A stretch of DNA of 64,000 nt from Cryobacterium frigoriphilum (GTDB lineage Bacteria > Actinomycetota > Actinomycetes > Actinomycetales > Microbacteriaceae): NCBI RefSeq assembly GCF_004403305.1, contig NZ_SOHE01000053.1:268994-332993 (forward strand), written 5' to 3'. Below are positions 18,538-26,712 of this stretch, piece after piece (positions within the stretch are counted from its first letter, which is position 1; each line of letters starts with the position of its first letter). The notes beneath the pieces were generated by a model. That model was not told the origin of the DNA and ran no database searches. It was given only the letters and a program-made list of their open reading frames with translations. The position numbers and the translations under genes are program-made.

Positions 18538-19818
18538 CTACTTCGTGCGTCCCACGACTCCGATGGCCTGCGTTCCGTAAGGCACGTGCACTCCCCGACG
18601 ACGACGGTTCCGGTCGATCCGAAACGTCACGAGGGTGAGAACGAGCCCGATCACGCTGAGGCCGACGCCAATCCAAATCGGTGCGATATACCCGAAGCCG
18701 CCCGCAATCGCAGCTCCGCCGAGCGCGGCTCCGAGCGCGTTACCGATGTTGAGCGACGAGTGATTCAGCGCCGCAGCGAGCGACTGGCTCTCGTGCGCGA
18801 CATCCATCAACCGGGCCTGGATCGTCGGCGATAACGCCGACGCTGCCGCCCCGATCAGGAACACGCCGACCAGCAGGCCCGCGACGAACTGTGCCGAGAA
18901 GGCCAGCAGCACGAGGGCTCCGATCAGAACACCGAACGCGATGATCATCGTGCGGCGCACGCTCCAGTCGGCCATCGCGCCACCGGCGAAGTTTCCCACG
19001 GTCATGCCGAGGCCCACCACAACGAGCACGAGCGGCACCGCACCGGCCCCGAGCTCGGTCACCTCGATGACGAGGGGCGCGACGTAGGTGTAGACGGCGA
19101 ACAGCCCGCCGAACCCGATCGCACCGATGGACAGGGTCACCCAGACCTGCGCGTGGCGAAACGCCCGCAGCTCGGTGCGCATCGTGACGAGCGGGTTGCC
19201 GGGTTGGTGCGGCACGAAGGCCGCAACCGCGAGAAACGTCACGGCAAAGATACCGGCGACAACGAGGTACGCGGTACGCCAGCCGAAGTTCTGGCCCACC
19301 CAGGTAATGGTGGGCACGCCGATCACGTTCGCGATCGTCAGCCCGGAGAGCACGAGCGCGATGCCCCTGGCGCGCTTTCCCGGACCCATCAGATCGGCCG
19401 CGACGAGGGAGGCGATACCGAAGTAGGCTCCGTGGGGCAGGGCGGCGAGAAAACGCGCGCCGAGCACCAGCTCGAAGGTTGGCAGCAGCGCCGAAGCGAT
19501 CGTGCCCACGGTGAACGCGGTCAGCAGCACCAGCAGCAGCTGTTTGCGCGGCCAGCGCGCCGCGGCGGCGGCGATGGTGGGCGCCCCGACCACCACTCCG
19601 AGCGCGTAAGCGGAGATGAGCCAGCCCGCCCGCGCGTTGGCGGCATCCGGGGAACTCGCGTAGAGCCCCGGCAGCAGGTCGGCAGCCAGATTCGGCAGCA
19701 GTCCCATCGCGACAAATTCGGTGGCGCCGATTCCAAAGCCACCCAGCGCCAGGGCGAGCAGGGCAAGACGAATACGGGTCGGCGACAGGCGCACCGACCC
19801 GTCAACTGTGAGGGGCAT
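18538..19818 (-). CDS. MFS transporter, DHA1/AraJ-like
   Basis: A 426-residue major facilitator with 12 predicted helices. ALALGGFGIGATEFVAMGLLPNLA in helix 1 is the signature of the AraJ/arabinose-efflux-like drug:proton antiporter group, and the R-W-P-R-K loop between helices 2 and 3 fits motif A. These proteins export sugars or drugs; the substrate here cannot be inferred. It is probably the last gene of, or separate from, the minus-strand group starting at 22365, 47 bases upstream. Confidence 0.85.
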   Translation of the reverse strand: MPLTVDGSVRLSPTRIRLALLALALGGFGIGATEFVAMGLLPNLAADLLPGLYASSPDAANARAGWLISAYALGVVVGAPTIAAAAARWPRKQLLLVLLTAFTVGTIASALLPTFELVLGARFLAALPHGAYFGIASLVAADLMGPGKRARGIALVLSGLTIANVIGVPTITWVGQNFGWRTAYLVVAGIFAVTFLAVAAFVPHQPGNPLVTMRTELRAFRHAQVWVTLSIGAIGFGGLFAVYTYVAPLVIEVTELGAGAVPLVLVVVGLGMTVGNFAGGAMADWSVRRTMIIAFGVLIGALVLLAFSAQFVAGLLVGVFLIGAAASALSPTIQARLMDVAHESQSLAAALNHSSLNIGNALGAALGGAAIAGGFGYIAPIWIGVGLSVIGLVLTLVTFRIDRNRRRRGVHVPYGTQAIGVVGRTK

Positions 19819-19865
19819 GCTTAAAGCCTACGCCTCGACCTCCGGCTCTGCCCGCGTCTCGCGGG

Positions 19866-20171
19866 CTAGTGCCGTGTGAGTTCGGCCTCGAGGCGCTCGA
19901 CCTTGGCGGTGATCTCCCCCGTGAAACCGGGGCGAATGTCGGCCTTCAAAACCAGCGCGACGCGGGACCCAAAGGGGGCCACGGCATCCGTCGCCGCCTT
20001 CACCACGGCCATCACTTCGTCCCACTCGCCCTCGATCTCGGTGAACATGGAGCCCGTGTGGTTGGGCAGGCCGGATTCCCGTACCACGCGCACGGCGGCC
20101 GCGACGGCGTCGTGCACCGAGCCGTCGGCCCGGCCCGTTCCGCTGGGGGCGACTGAGAAAGCTACGATCAT
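19866..20171 (-). CDS. thiamine-binding-like protein, DUF77 family
   Basis: A 101-residue single-domain protein of the MTH1187/YkoF (DUF77) family, with MIVAFSVAPSG at the N-terminus and HTGSMFTEIEGEWDEVM in the middle. Members bind thiamine or related compounds, but their role is poorly defined. No TPP riboswitch or thiamine gene is visible nearby. The ATG overlaps the stop of the upstream glycosyltransferase gene (ATGA), and GGAGAAG serves as ribosome binding site. A short CCCGCG/CGCGGG hairpin follows the stop. Confidence 0.85.
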   Translation of the reverse strand: MIVAFSVAPSGTGRADGSVHDAVAAAVRVVRESGLPNHTGSMFTEIEGEWDEVMAVVKAATDAVAPFGSRVALVLKADIRPGFTGEITAKVERLEAELTRH

Positions 20172-21496
20172 CGACTTCTCCGATTCTGGGGGTTCTGGCG
20201 ATTCTGGGGGTTATGGGGGTTCTGGCGATTCTGGGGGTTCTGGGGGGTCTGGCTGGTCTGGGCAGTCCGGCGGGCCGCTCTGCCGTCTGTGCCAGCGTAC
20301 GTCCAGAGTCGATGCAACGCCCAGCCGAGCAGTGCGACCTCCAACAGGTTGCGCAGCGTGAGCACCGCCACCAGCAGCGGGTCGGCGACAAGCAGCGTGT
20401 CGTAGAAGAACGGGTAGACGATCTGGGTAAGGGCGGCGATCACGAGGCCGAGCAGGGCCGGCAGCCGCCAGACCAGGGGCTGCACGACGAGGCCGAAGAT
20501 GAGTGGCGCTGCCAGCCAGCTGCTGAACTGCGGCGAACCGACCTTGTTCACGAGCACCAGCACGAGAACGAGGGCCAGCACGAGCGCGGGAAACAGGTGC
20601 GCCCTGTCGACGCCGCGACGCTGGGCCCGCACCCCCAGGAGCAGCACGGCCACGGCTGAGAGCGCCAGCAACGGGGTCATCAGCGCGCTGGCCAGGGTGG
20701 TTCCGGGGCCGGTGATCTGGTAGGTGAGAATGTCGAAGTCATAGTAGATCGTGATTCCCGAAAGGCCGGCCGCGGCCTGCCACATCCAGAGCCCGGCAAC
20801 GGGTGACTCGATCTGGATTCCCCGCCCGGTCTGCTCGGCGATGAAGCTCAGAACGTGCGGCGCGCTGCCCAGGGACAGGCTGAGCGCCACGGCGGTCACG
20901 AGAATGGCGGCGCTCGTCACGAGTGCGACCCGAAATACCCGCGCGCGATCGGCCGACACCACGAGCACCGCACCGATCACCGCGGCCGGCCAGACCTTCA
21001 CCCAGGTTGCGATCGTGAGCAGAACGCTCGCCCAGATCGGTCGGCTGCTGAGCCAGAGCAGGCCGACGATCACGAGCGGCACGGTGACGGCGTCGATGCG
21101 TCCGACCGCGATCGGACCGAGCAGCAGCAGAAAGGCCAGCCACCACCAGGCTGCCACGTCGTAGCGACGGTCGGTGGCCCGGCTCGCGCGGTGCAGCAGT
21201 ACCGCGAAAGCCGCCGCATTACCAAGCGTCACGAGGGCGAGCCAGACCGCCACGTAGCCGTCGTCGCCGACTACCAGGGCGCCGAGGATCGGCAGGACCG
21301 CGACCACGGGGTAGACAAAGTCCTTCGTGATCCCGGGGATCCCGGCACCGGATGCCGCTTCCCGTGCCCAGCCGAGGTAGATCGCCTCGACGTCGCCCAG
21401 GGGCCCGTTCGGTGCGTTCAGGGCCAGCACGATCAGCACGACGTGCACCAGAGCAAACGCCGCGACGAGCAGTGCGGCGCGGCGAACAGTCAGCAC
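20168..21496 (-). CDS. GT87-like membrane glycosyltransferase with Q/N/P-rich tail
   Basis: About 442 residues with some ten to twelve membrane helices and the DUF2029/GT87 pattern of polyprenyl-phosphate-mannose-dependent mannosyltransferases (early acidic residues in GDVEAIYLGWAREAA, then AWWWLAFLLLLGPIAVGRID and KVWPAAV). I chose the GTG at 21496, which overlaps the NAD(P)HX dehydratase stop as GTGCTGA; the frame upstream runs inside that gene. The C-terminal ~30 residues are low-complexity Q/N/P/R repeats encoded by tandem DNA repeats, unlike the rest of the protein. The acceptor is unknown; lipoglycan assembly is plausible for an actinobacterium. Confidence 0.75.
   Translation of the reverse strand: MLTVRRAALLVAAFALVHVVLIVLALNAPNGPLGDVEAIYLGWAREAASGAGIPGITKDFVYPVVAVLPILGALVVGDDGYVAVWLALVTLGNAAAFAVLLHRASRATDRRYDVAAWWWLAFLLLLGPIAVGRIDAVTVPLVIVGLLWLSSRPIWASVLLTIATWVKVWPAAVIGAVLVVSADRARVFRVALVTSAAILVTAVALSLSLGSAPHVLSFIAEQTGRGIQIESPVAGLWMWQAAAGLSGITIYYDFDILTYQITGPGTTLASALMTPLLALSAVAVLLLGVRAQRRGVDRAHLFPALVLALVLVLVLVNKVGSPQFSSWLAAPLIFGLVVQPLVWRLPALLGLVIAALTQIVYPFFYDTLLVADPLLVAVLTLRNLLEVALLGWALHRLWTYAGTDGRAARRTAQTSQTPQNPQNRQNPHNPQNRQNPQNRRSR
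20182..20254. repeat. 9/18-bp tandem repeat in the GT87 gene 3' end
   Basis: Plus-strand units of GATTCTGGG and GGTTCTGGC alternate about eight times. They encode the NPQNRQNPHN-type tail. The array ends 11 bases before the start codon of the DUF77 gene, so length changes would alter the tail and move the coupling distance between the two genes. Confidence 0.8.
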
Positions 21497-22365
21497 GGCG
21501 CCGCCGTTTCGGAGGGGGCTGTGGGGGCGGCAAGCAGCGCGGCGATGGTGGCCGGTACCGCGTCGGCCACGTCGAGGGCGGCGATCGGGCCGCCACCGGA
21601 TGCCCGCCGGGCGGCCTCGGCGTGCACCCACGCGGCGGTGGCCGCGAGAGCGGGCAGCGCCTGAGCATCCGTCTGCAGCTGCTCGTGGTGCGTGGCCAGG
21701 AGTGCGCCGAGGATGCCGCCGAGCACGTCGCCCGCGCCGGCCGTGGCGAGCCAGGATGGCGAATGGGAGACGGTGAACCGGGTGCCGGTGGGGTCGGCGA
21801 TCCAGGTCACCGAGCCCTTCAGCAGCACGGTCACACCCAGTAGATCGGCGGCGCGTCCGGCCCACGCACCCGGGTCCTCTGCGATCGTGGCAGGGTTCAC
21901 CGACGCGCCCGCGCGCGTCAACAGCCCGGCGAGCTCGCGAAAGTGCGGGGTGATGATCGTCGGACCGGTCGCCAGCCGAGCGTAATCGAGCGCGCCGGCG
22001 TCACAGACGAGGGGCACCCCCGACGCTGCGGCGCTGGCGAGGTCGGGCGCGGCATCTCCGAGGTCTTCTGCGTTCATGCCGGAGCCGAGCAGCCAGGCCT
22101 GTACCCGCCCCTGGCCCACAACGACCTCGGGACGCCTGGCCAGAACGAGCTGTGCGACCACGGCCGGACCGAGGTAGCGGATCATGCCGACGCCGGTGCG
22201 AGCGGCCGCCTGCACACCGAGCACGGCCGCTCCGGGGTACTCGGCCGACCCGGTGCAGACTCCGAGTACACCCCGGGAGTACTTGTCGTCGCTCTGGTCG
22301 GGAACGGCGATCCAGCTGCGCGCCTCGGCACAGCGCCATTCCTGCCACGACGCGTGTTTCACCAT
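21490..22365 (-). CDS. nnrD: ADP-dependent NAD(P)H-hydrate dehydratase
   Basis: The enzyme repairs hydrated NAD(P)H by dehydrating the S-NAD(P)HX form with ADP or ATP. It is a 291-residue ribokinase-fold YjeF C-terminal-domain protein. YSRGVLGVCTGSAEYPGAAVLG is the N-terminal glycine-rich strand, TPHFRELAGL is typical, and the catalytic anion-hole motif is LATAGAGDVLGG. It lacks the fused YjeF N-terminal epimerase domain, which must be separate if present. The downstream glycosyltransferase start overlaps its stop. Confidence 0.9.
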   Translation of the reverse strand: MVKHASWQEWRCAEARSWIAVPDQSDDKYSRGVLGVCTGSAEYPGAAVLGVQAAARTGVGMIRYLGPAVVAQLVLARRPEVVVGQGRVQAWLLGSGMNAEDLGDAAPDLASAAASGVPLVCDAGALDYARLATGPTIITPHFRELAGLLTRAGASVNPATIAEDPGAWAGRAADLLGVTVLLKGSVTWIADPTGTRFTVSHSPSWLATAGAGDVLGGILGALLATHHEQLQTDAQALPALAATAAWVHAEAARRASGGGPIAALDVADAVPATIAALLAAPTAPSETAAPC

Positions 22366-22428
22366 GCGTCCACGATAGAACGATTACGCCCGGCAGGTCC
22401 TTCAGGCTTCCGCAACCTTCAGACCGGA

Positions 22429-23496
22429 TCAGTCACGGCGGGTGGCGTCTTGCACTTCACCGACGAGTTCCTCGATGATGTCCTCGAGAAACAGCACGCC
22501 GGTGGTCTCGCCCTGCGCGGTGAAGGACCGGGCGAGGTGCGCTCCCGAGCGGCGCATCGTGGCCAGGGCGTCTTCCAGATCGGTGTCTTCGAAGATCGAC
22601 ACCAGCTGGCGGATGCGCTTGGCGGGGATCGGCTCCCAGAACGCACCGGTCTTCGTGCCGGGCGCCGACGGGGAATCCGTGTCGAGGTCGATGATGTCCT
22701 TGAGGTGCACGAATCCGGTGGGGTCACCGCTCGGATCGACCACCACGTAGCGCGAGAACCCGTAGCGTGTTACCGCCCGTTCCACGTCGTCGGGGGTGGC
22801 GTTCTCGGGCAGGCTGACGAGGTTGGCTCGCGCCACGACCACATCACGCACCTTGCGGGTCGTGAACTCGAAGGTCGCATTGAGGGCACCGGTGCCATCG
22901 GCGAGGATGCCCTCGCGGGTGGACTGGGTGACGATTGTCGCGACCTCGTCGAGGGTGTACGCGCTCGTCGCCTCATTCTTCGGCTGCACACCGAAGAGGC
23001 GCAGAACACCGTTCGCCGTCGCGTTCAGGGCGACAATGACCGGGCGGAAGACCTGGCCGACAAAGACCAACGGCGGAGCAAGCAGCAGCACGGCCCGGTC
23101 AGGAACCGAGAACGACAGGTTCTTCGGCACCATTTCACCGAAGACCACGTGCAGGTACGAGACGAGCAACAGGGCGACGATGAAGGCGATCGTGCCGATG
23201 TACTCCTCGGGAATCCCGGTCAGCGCCAGCGGTGCTTCGAGCAGGTGATGGATGGCCGGCTCGGACACGTTCAAGATCAGCAAAGAGCACACGGTGATGC
23301 CCAACTGCGTGGTGGCCAGCATCTGGGTCGCGTGTTCCATCGCCCAGAGCGCCGTCTTGGCGCTGCGTTTTCCCTCTTCGGCCAGCGGCTCGATCTGCGA
23401 CCGGCGCGCGGAAATGACCGCGAATTCCGCTCCGACGAAAAAGGCGTTCGCCGCGAGCAACACGACCAGCCAGGCCAAACCTGCCCAGTCGCTCAT
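22429..23496 (-). CDS. CNNM/CorC-like DUF21-CBS transporter, short form
   Basis: A 355-residue protein with a four-helix DUF21/CNNM membrane domain (about residues 1-190, including FFVGAEFAVISARRS and ATTQLGITVCSLL) and a CBS pair (about 210-345). It lacks the C-terminal CorC_HlyC domain. CNNM proteins are ion transporters linked mainly to Mg2+ export. Its ATG overlaps the stop of the longer paralogue upstream, so the pair is translationally coupled and may form a heterodimer; this is inference, since CNNM proteins are known dimers. Confidence 0.88.
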   Translation of the reverse strand: MSDWAGLAWLVVLLAANAFFVGAEFAVISARRSQIEPLAEEGKRSAKTALWAMEHATQMLATTQLGITVCSLLILNVSEPAIHHLLEAPLALTGIPEEYIGTIAFIVALLLVSYLHVVFGEMVPKNLSFSVPDRAVLLLAPPLVFVGQVFRPVIVALNATANGVLRLFGVQPKNEATSAYTLDEVATIVTQSTREGILADGTGALNATFEFTTRKVRDVVVARANLVSLPENATPDDVERAVTRYGFSRYVVVDPSGDPTGFVHLKDIIDLDTDSPSAPGTKTGAFWEPIPAKRIRQLVSIFEDTDLEDALATMRRSGAHLARSFTAQGETTGVLFLEDIIEELVGEVQDATRRD

Positions 23497-24929
23497 CGAG
23501 TCTTCACCACTCTCTGCTTGGGTGTTGCCTGCTTGGGTATTGCCTGCTTAGGTACTGCCGTCTTAGGTACTGCCTGTTTGTTCGCGGCCGGATCGGTTTT
23601 CTTGCGCGGTTCAGGCTGCGCGTCCGCCGCCGCCTCCGGTGGTGCCGGGGTGTAGCGCAGCCGGTCGACGCGCCGGCCTTCGAGACGTTCAACCGTCAGC
23701 TCTCCGCCCGGCAGGGTCACGCTGTCGCCGACGACGGGCAGGCGCCCCAGCAGGCTCATCATGAAGCCGGCCACGGTTTCGTAGGGGCCGTCGTCGGGGA
23801 CTTCCAGGCCCGTACGTTCGAGTAGTTCATCGGGGCGCAGCAGCCCGGGAAAGGCGATTGAGTCCGTCGAGCGCACCACCCCGGCGCGGGCACGGTCGTG
23901 CTCGTCGGCCACCTCGCCGACCAGTTCTTCGACGAGGTCCTCGAGGGTCGCGACACCGGCCGTGCCACCGTACTCGTCGACCACGATCGCCATCTGATAA
24001 CCGCGACCCCGCAGCTCGCTCAGGAGCCCATCGAGCTTCATGGTTTCGGGCACCCGCAGCGGTTCGGTCGAGAGCGCCGACACCGGTACGTCGAGTCGGC
24101 GATGCCGCGGCACGGCAACGGCCTGCTTGACATGCACGATGCCGACCACGTCGTCCATGTCTTCGTCGACGACGGGAAACCGGGAGTAGCCCGTGGCCCG
24201 GGTGAGTTCGATGACGGCCTGGGCGGAGTCGTTACGCTGCACGCTCGCGACGCGCGGCCGCGGTGTCATCACGTCGGACGCATCGTGGCCCGAGAAGAGC
24301 AGGGTGCGGTGCAGCAGCGTTGCCGTGTCCTTTTCGAGCAGGCCGGCGCTCGCGGAGCGCCGCACCAGGGAGGACAGCTCCTCCGCGGTTCTGGCACCCG
24401 ACAGCTCTTCCTTCGGCTCGATGCCCACGGCACGCAGCAGCCCGTTCGCGCTGCCGTTCAGCAGCAGTACGGCGGGCTTGAACACGGTCGTGAAGAGCGT
24501 CTGGAACGGGATGACCAGCCGCGCCGTCTGGATCGGCAGGGCGAGCGCGAAATTCTTCGGAACGAGCTCCCCGACGATCATCGACAGCAGGGTGGCGACG
24601 ATGATAGCGATTGTCGTCGCGACAACCGGCACGGTCCCCTCCGGCAGTCCGACCGCCGTCAGCGGCGTGAACAGAAGGCTGCTGATCGCCGGCTCCATGG
24701 CGTAACCGGTCAGCAGGGTGGTCAGCGTGATACCCAGCTGCGCGCTCGACAGGTGCGTCGAGGTGATCTTGAGGGCAGCAATCGTCATGCCCAGGCGGGT
24801 CTCGCCGCGGGCCTGGCGGGCCTCAAGATCGGAACGGTCGAGGTTGACCAGGGCGAACTCGCTCGCCACGAACAGCCCGGTACCGATGGTGAGCAGCACG
24901 CCGAACCCGAGCATCAGCCACTCAGACAT
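23493..24929 (-). CDS. CNNM/CorC-like DUF21-CBS transporter, long form
   Basis: A 478-residue protein with a DUF21 membrane domain (about 1-200, with ASEFALVNLDRSDLEARQ and STHLSSAQLGITLTTLL), two CBS repeats (about 215-335, ending VDEYGGTAGVATLEDLVEELVGEV) and a CorC_HlyC domain (about 350-440). The last ~35 residues are a lysine/proline-rich tail with PKQA repeats. Members are associated with Mg2+ or Co2+ export and were once called hemolysins. The ATG at 24929 is overlapped by the stop of a 36-codon leader ORF, so translation is probably coupled to it. Confidence 0.9.
   Translation of the reverse strand: MSEWLMLGFGVLLTIGTGLFVASEFALVNLDRSDLEARQARGETRLGMTIAALKITSTHLSSAQLGITLTTLLTGYAMEPAISSLLFTPLTAVGLPEGTVPVVATTIAIIVATLLSMIVGELVPKNFALALPIQTARLVIPFQTLFTTVFKPAVLLLNGSANGLLRAVGIEPKEELSGARTAEELSSLVRRSASAGLLEKDTATLLHRTLLFSGHDASDVMTPRPRVASVQRNDSAQAVIELTRATGYSRFPVVDEDMDDVVGIVHVKQAVAVPRHRRLDVPVSALSTEPLRVPETMKLDGLLSELRGRGYQMAIVVDEYGGTAGVATLEDLVEELVGEVADEHDRARAGVVRSTDSIAFPGLLRPDELLERTGLEVPDDGPYETVAGFMMSLLGRLPVVGDSVTLPGGELTVERLEGRRVDRLRYTPAPPEAAADAQPEPRKKTDPAANKQAVPKTAVPKQAIPKQATPKQRVVKTR
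23515..23574. repeat. 15-bp tandem repeat encoding a PKQA tail
   Basis: Four 15-base units, such as TGCTTGGGTATTGCC, follow one another in frame and encode VPKQA-like pentapeptides at the end of the long CNNM protein. Units differ by only one to three bases, which suggests recent slippage growth. Confidence 0.85.
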
Positions 24930-25032
24930 GGCACGACACGATCAGGCCGTCGCTGCCAACTGAAAAGACAGCGCCGACCAAGAAGTTGAAGGTAAACAGA
25001 GAAGAGGGCCGGGGCCGAGGGGGGTCGTCCAT
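24922..25032 (-). CDS. 36-codon proline-rich leader ORF ahead of the CNNM genes
   Basis: The ORF starts at ATG 25032 with GGGAGGA upstream and ends at TGA 24924-24922, inside codons 2-3 of the long CNNM gene (ATGTCTGA, eight-base overlap). The peptide begins MDDPPRPRPSSLFTFNF, with five prolines in its first nine codons, and continues hydrophobic; I know no homologue. A TATAGT hexamer at 25048-25043 would place the transcription start within a few bases of the ATG. By analogy with proline-codon-rich leaders that sense translation speed in Mg2+ transporter genes of enterobacteria (mgtL, mgtP), it may be a regulatory uORF. The coding call rests on the ribosome binding site and overlap only. Confidence 0.5.
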   Translation of the reverse strand: MDDPPRPRPSSLFTFNFLVGAVFSVGSDGLIVSCHV

Positions 25033-25042
25033 TATTCCTCCC

Positions 25043-25048
25043 ACTATA
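25043..25048 (-). promoter_or_regulatory. candidate -10 box for the CNNM operon
   Basis: TATAGT on the minus strand, 10 bases before the leader ORF ATG. No good -35 hexamer is visible 16-18 bases upstream, where the sequence is GC-rich. If used, the mRNA would begin within a few bases of the leader ATG. Confidence 0.4.
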
Positions 25049-25106
25049 CCGTGGCCGGCCCTCCCCTATTAGGGTGTGGCGGCGCGACGCCGCGCCTCAG
25101 CACGGG

Positions 25107-26546
25107 TCACCAGGAGACCGGCAGCGCCTTGCCCTCCTCGTACCCGGCCGCCGACTGAATTCCGACGAGCGCCTTGGCATGAAATTCTTCGATGCTGCTC
25201 GCCCCGGCATAGGTGAACGAGCTGCGCACCCCCGAGGTGATCATGTCGAGCAGGTCTTCGACGGATGGGCGCAACGGGTCGAGATAGATCTTCGAGCTCG
25301 AGATTCCCTCCGCGAACAGCGTCTTGCGGGCGAGCTCGTAGGGGTCGAGCCTGCCGAACCGCTCCTGCACGGCCTTGGTCGAGGCCATGCCCCAGCTTTC
25401 CTTGTAGAGCGCCCCCGCGGCATCCGTATTGAGCGTTCCGGGCGCCTCTGCGGTGCCGGCAAACCAGGACCCGATCATCACCGCGCTGGCTCCGGCCGCC
25501 AGGGCGAGGGCCACGTCACGCGGATACCGCACGCCGCCATCGGCCCAGACATGAGCCCCCAGTTCGTGGGCAGTGGTGGCGGTCTCGAGCACCGCCGAGA
25601 ACTGCGGGCGACCGACGGCCGTCATCATGCGGGTGGTGCACATGGCGCCGGGGCCGACACCGACCTTGACGATTGTGGCGCCCGCTCCGACCAGGTCGCG
25701 CACGGCATCGGCGGTGACGACGTTGCCGGCCACGATCGGCAGACCGAGATTCAGGTCGGCAACGATGCCGATCGCGCGCAGCATGCCGCTCTGGTGGCCA
25801 TGGGCCGTATCGATGACGAGCACGTCGACACCGGCGGCCGCGAAGGCCTTCGCTTTCGCCGCGACATCCCCGTTGATGCCGATCGCTGCGGCGACCCGCA
25901 ACCGCCCGTGCGCGTCGACAGCGCTCTGATACAGCGTCGAGCGCAGCGCACTCTTGCGACTGAGCGTGCCGACGACCTGTCCGTGGTGCAGCACCGGAGC
26001 AAAATCAAGGTCGGCGGCGGTCATCACGTCGAAGGCCCGGCGCGGTCCGTCGACGTCATCGGCGTCGAGGGCGGGCAGCGCGCCGTGCAGCAGATCACCG
26101 AGCAGGGCGTCGGGCAGGGCGCTGCGCAGCCGCGAGGCGACGATGCAGCCGAGGTACTCACCGTGCGAATCGTGAATCACGATTCCCTGGCCATCGACGG
26201 GCGGCACCTGCCGCAGGGCCATCTCGACGGTGTCCTGCGGGCCGAAGCTGAAGGGGGTGTCGAAACGCACCGACTGGGCCTTCACCCAGCGGATGGCCGC
26301 ATCCAGGTCTTGCAGGTGCATATCCTGCGGCAACACGCCGAGCCCGCCACGCCGGGCGAGAGTCGCCGCCAAACGTGGCCCGGTCACCGAGTTCATGTTC
26401 GACGAGACGATCGGAATACTGCCGCCGCTGCCGTCGTGGGGAGCCAGCGACACGTCGAGGCGACTGTTCACGTCGGATTGCCCGGGAACCAGAAAAACGT
26501 CGGAGTAGGTCAGATCGTGACTGGGAATTGTTCCATAGAACTGCAT
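25107..26546 (-). CDS. guaB1: GuaB1-family IMP dehydrogenase-related enzyme (probable GMP reductase)
   Basis: A 479-residue TIM-barrel enzyme with an inserted CBS pair (about residues 95-210). The substrate loop is GVGPGAMCTTRMMTAVGRPQ, with the catalytic cysteine, and the phosphate-binding regions are VWADGGVRYPRD and AVMIGSWFAGT. The start is ATG 26546 (MQFYGTIPSHDLTYSDVFLVP); an upstream ATG in frame adds 12 unlikely residues. This is the GuaB1 type, not the canonical GuaB2; mycobacterial GuaB1 has been shown to act as a GMP reductase in purine salvage. Substrate direction here is by family analogy. Confidence 0.88.
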   Translation of the reverse strand: MQFYGTIPSHDLTYSDVFLVPGQSDVNSRLDVSLAPHDGSGGSIPIVSSNMNSVTGPRLAATLARRGGLGVLPQDMHLQDLDAAIRWVKAQSVRFDTPFSFGPQDTVEMALRQVPPVDGQGIVIHDSHGEYLGCIVASRLRSALPDALLGDLLHGALPALDADDVDGPRRAFDVMTAADLDFAPVLHHGQVVGTLSRKSALRSTLYQSAVDAHGRLRVAAAIGINGDVAAKAKAFAAAGVDVLVIDTAHGHQSGMLRAIGIVADLNLGLPIVAGNVVTADAVRDLVGAGATIVKVGVGPGAMCTTRMMTAVGRPQFSAVLETATTAHELGAHVWADGGVRYPRDVALALAAGASAVMIGSWFAGTAEAPGTLNTDAAGALYKESWGMASTKAVQERFGRLDPYELARKTLFAEGISSSKIYLDPLRPSVEDLLDMITSGVRSSFTYAGASSIEEFHAKALVGIQSAAGYEEGKALPVSW

Positions 26547-26651
26547 ACAAATAAAGCTAGCGCCCCACGCAGGTGCCCGCACCCGCTTCGGATGGGATTA
26601 GGCTGGTCGTGCAGAACTGGCCCGGCCGTCTGAACGCTCGGGCATCGAAAG

Positions 26652-26694
26652 TCAACGCAGTCCCTAAATCAACGCAGTCCCAAAATCAACGCAG
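26652..26694. repeat. 17-bp tandem repeat upstream of kgd
   Basis: Two and a half copies of TCAACGCAGTCCCWAAA at 26652-26668, 26669-26685 and 26686-26694 lie directly ahead of the kgd start, in the gap between divergent guaB1 and kgd. They may be regulator sites (about 1.6 helical turns apart) or simple slippage repeats. Confidence 0.75.
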
Positions 26695-26712
26695 AGAGTG
26701 GGTGATCGGTAG

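Noticed and set aside
24930..25080. M-box Mg2+ riboswitch upstream of the CNNM genes
   Set aside because: The leader is too short and lacks the conserved three-helix M-box pattern.
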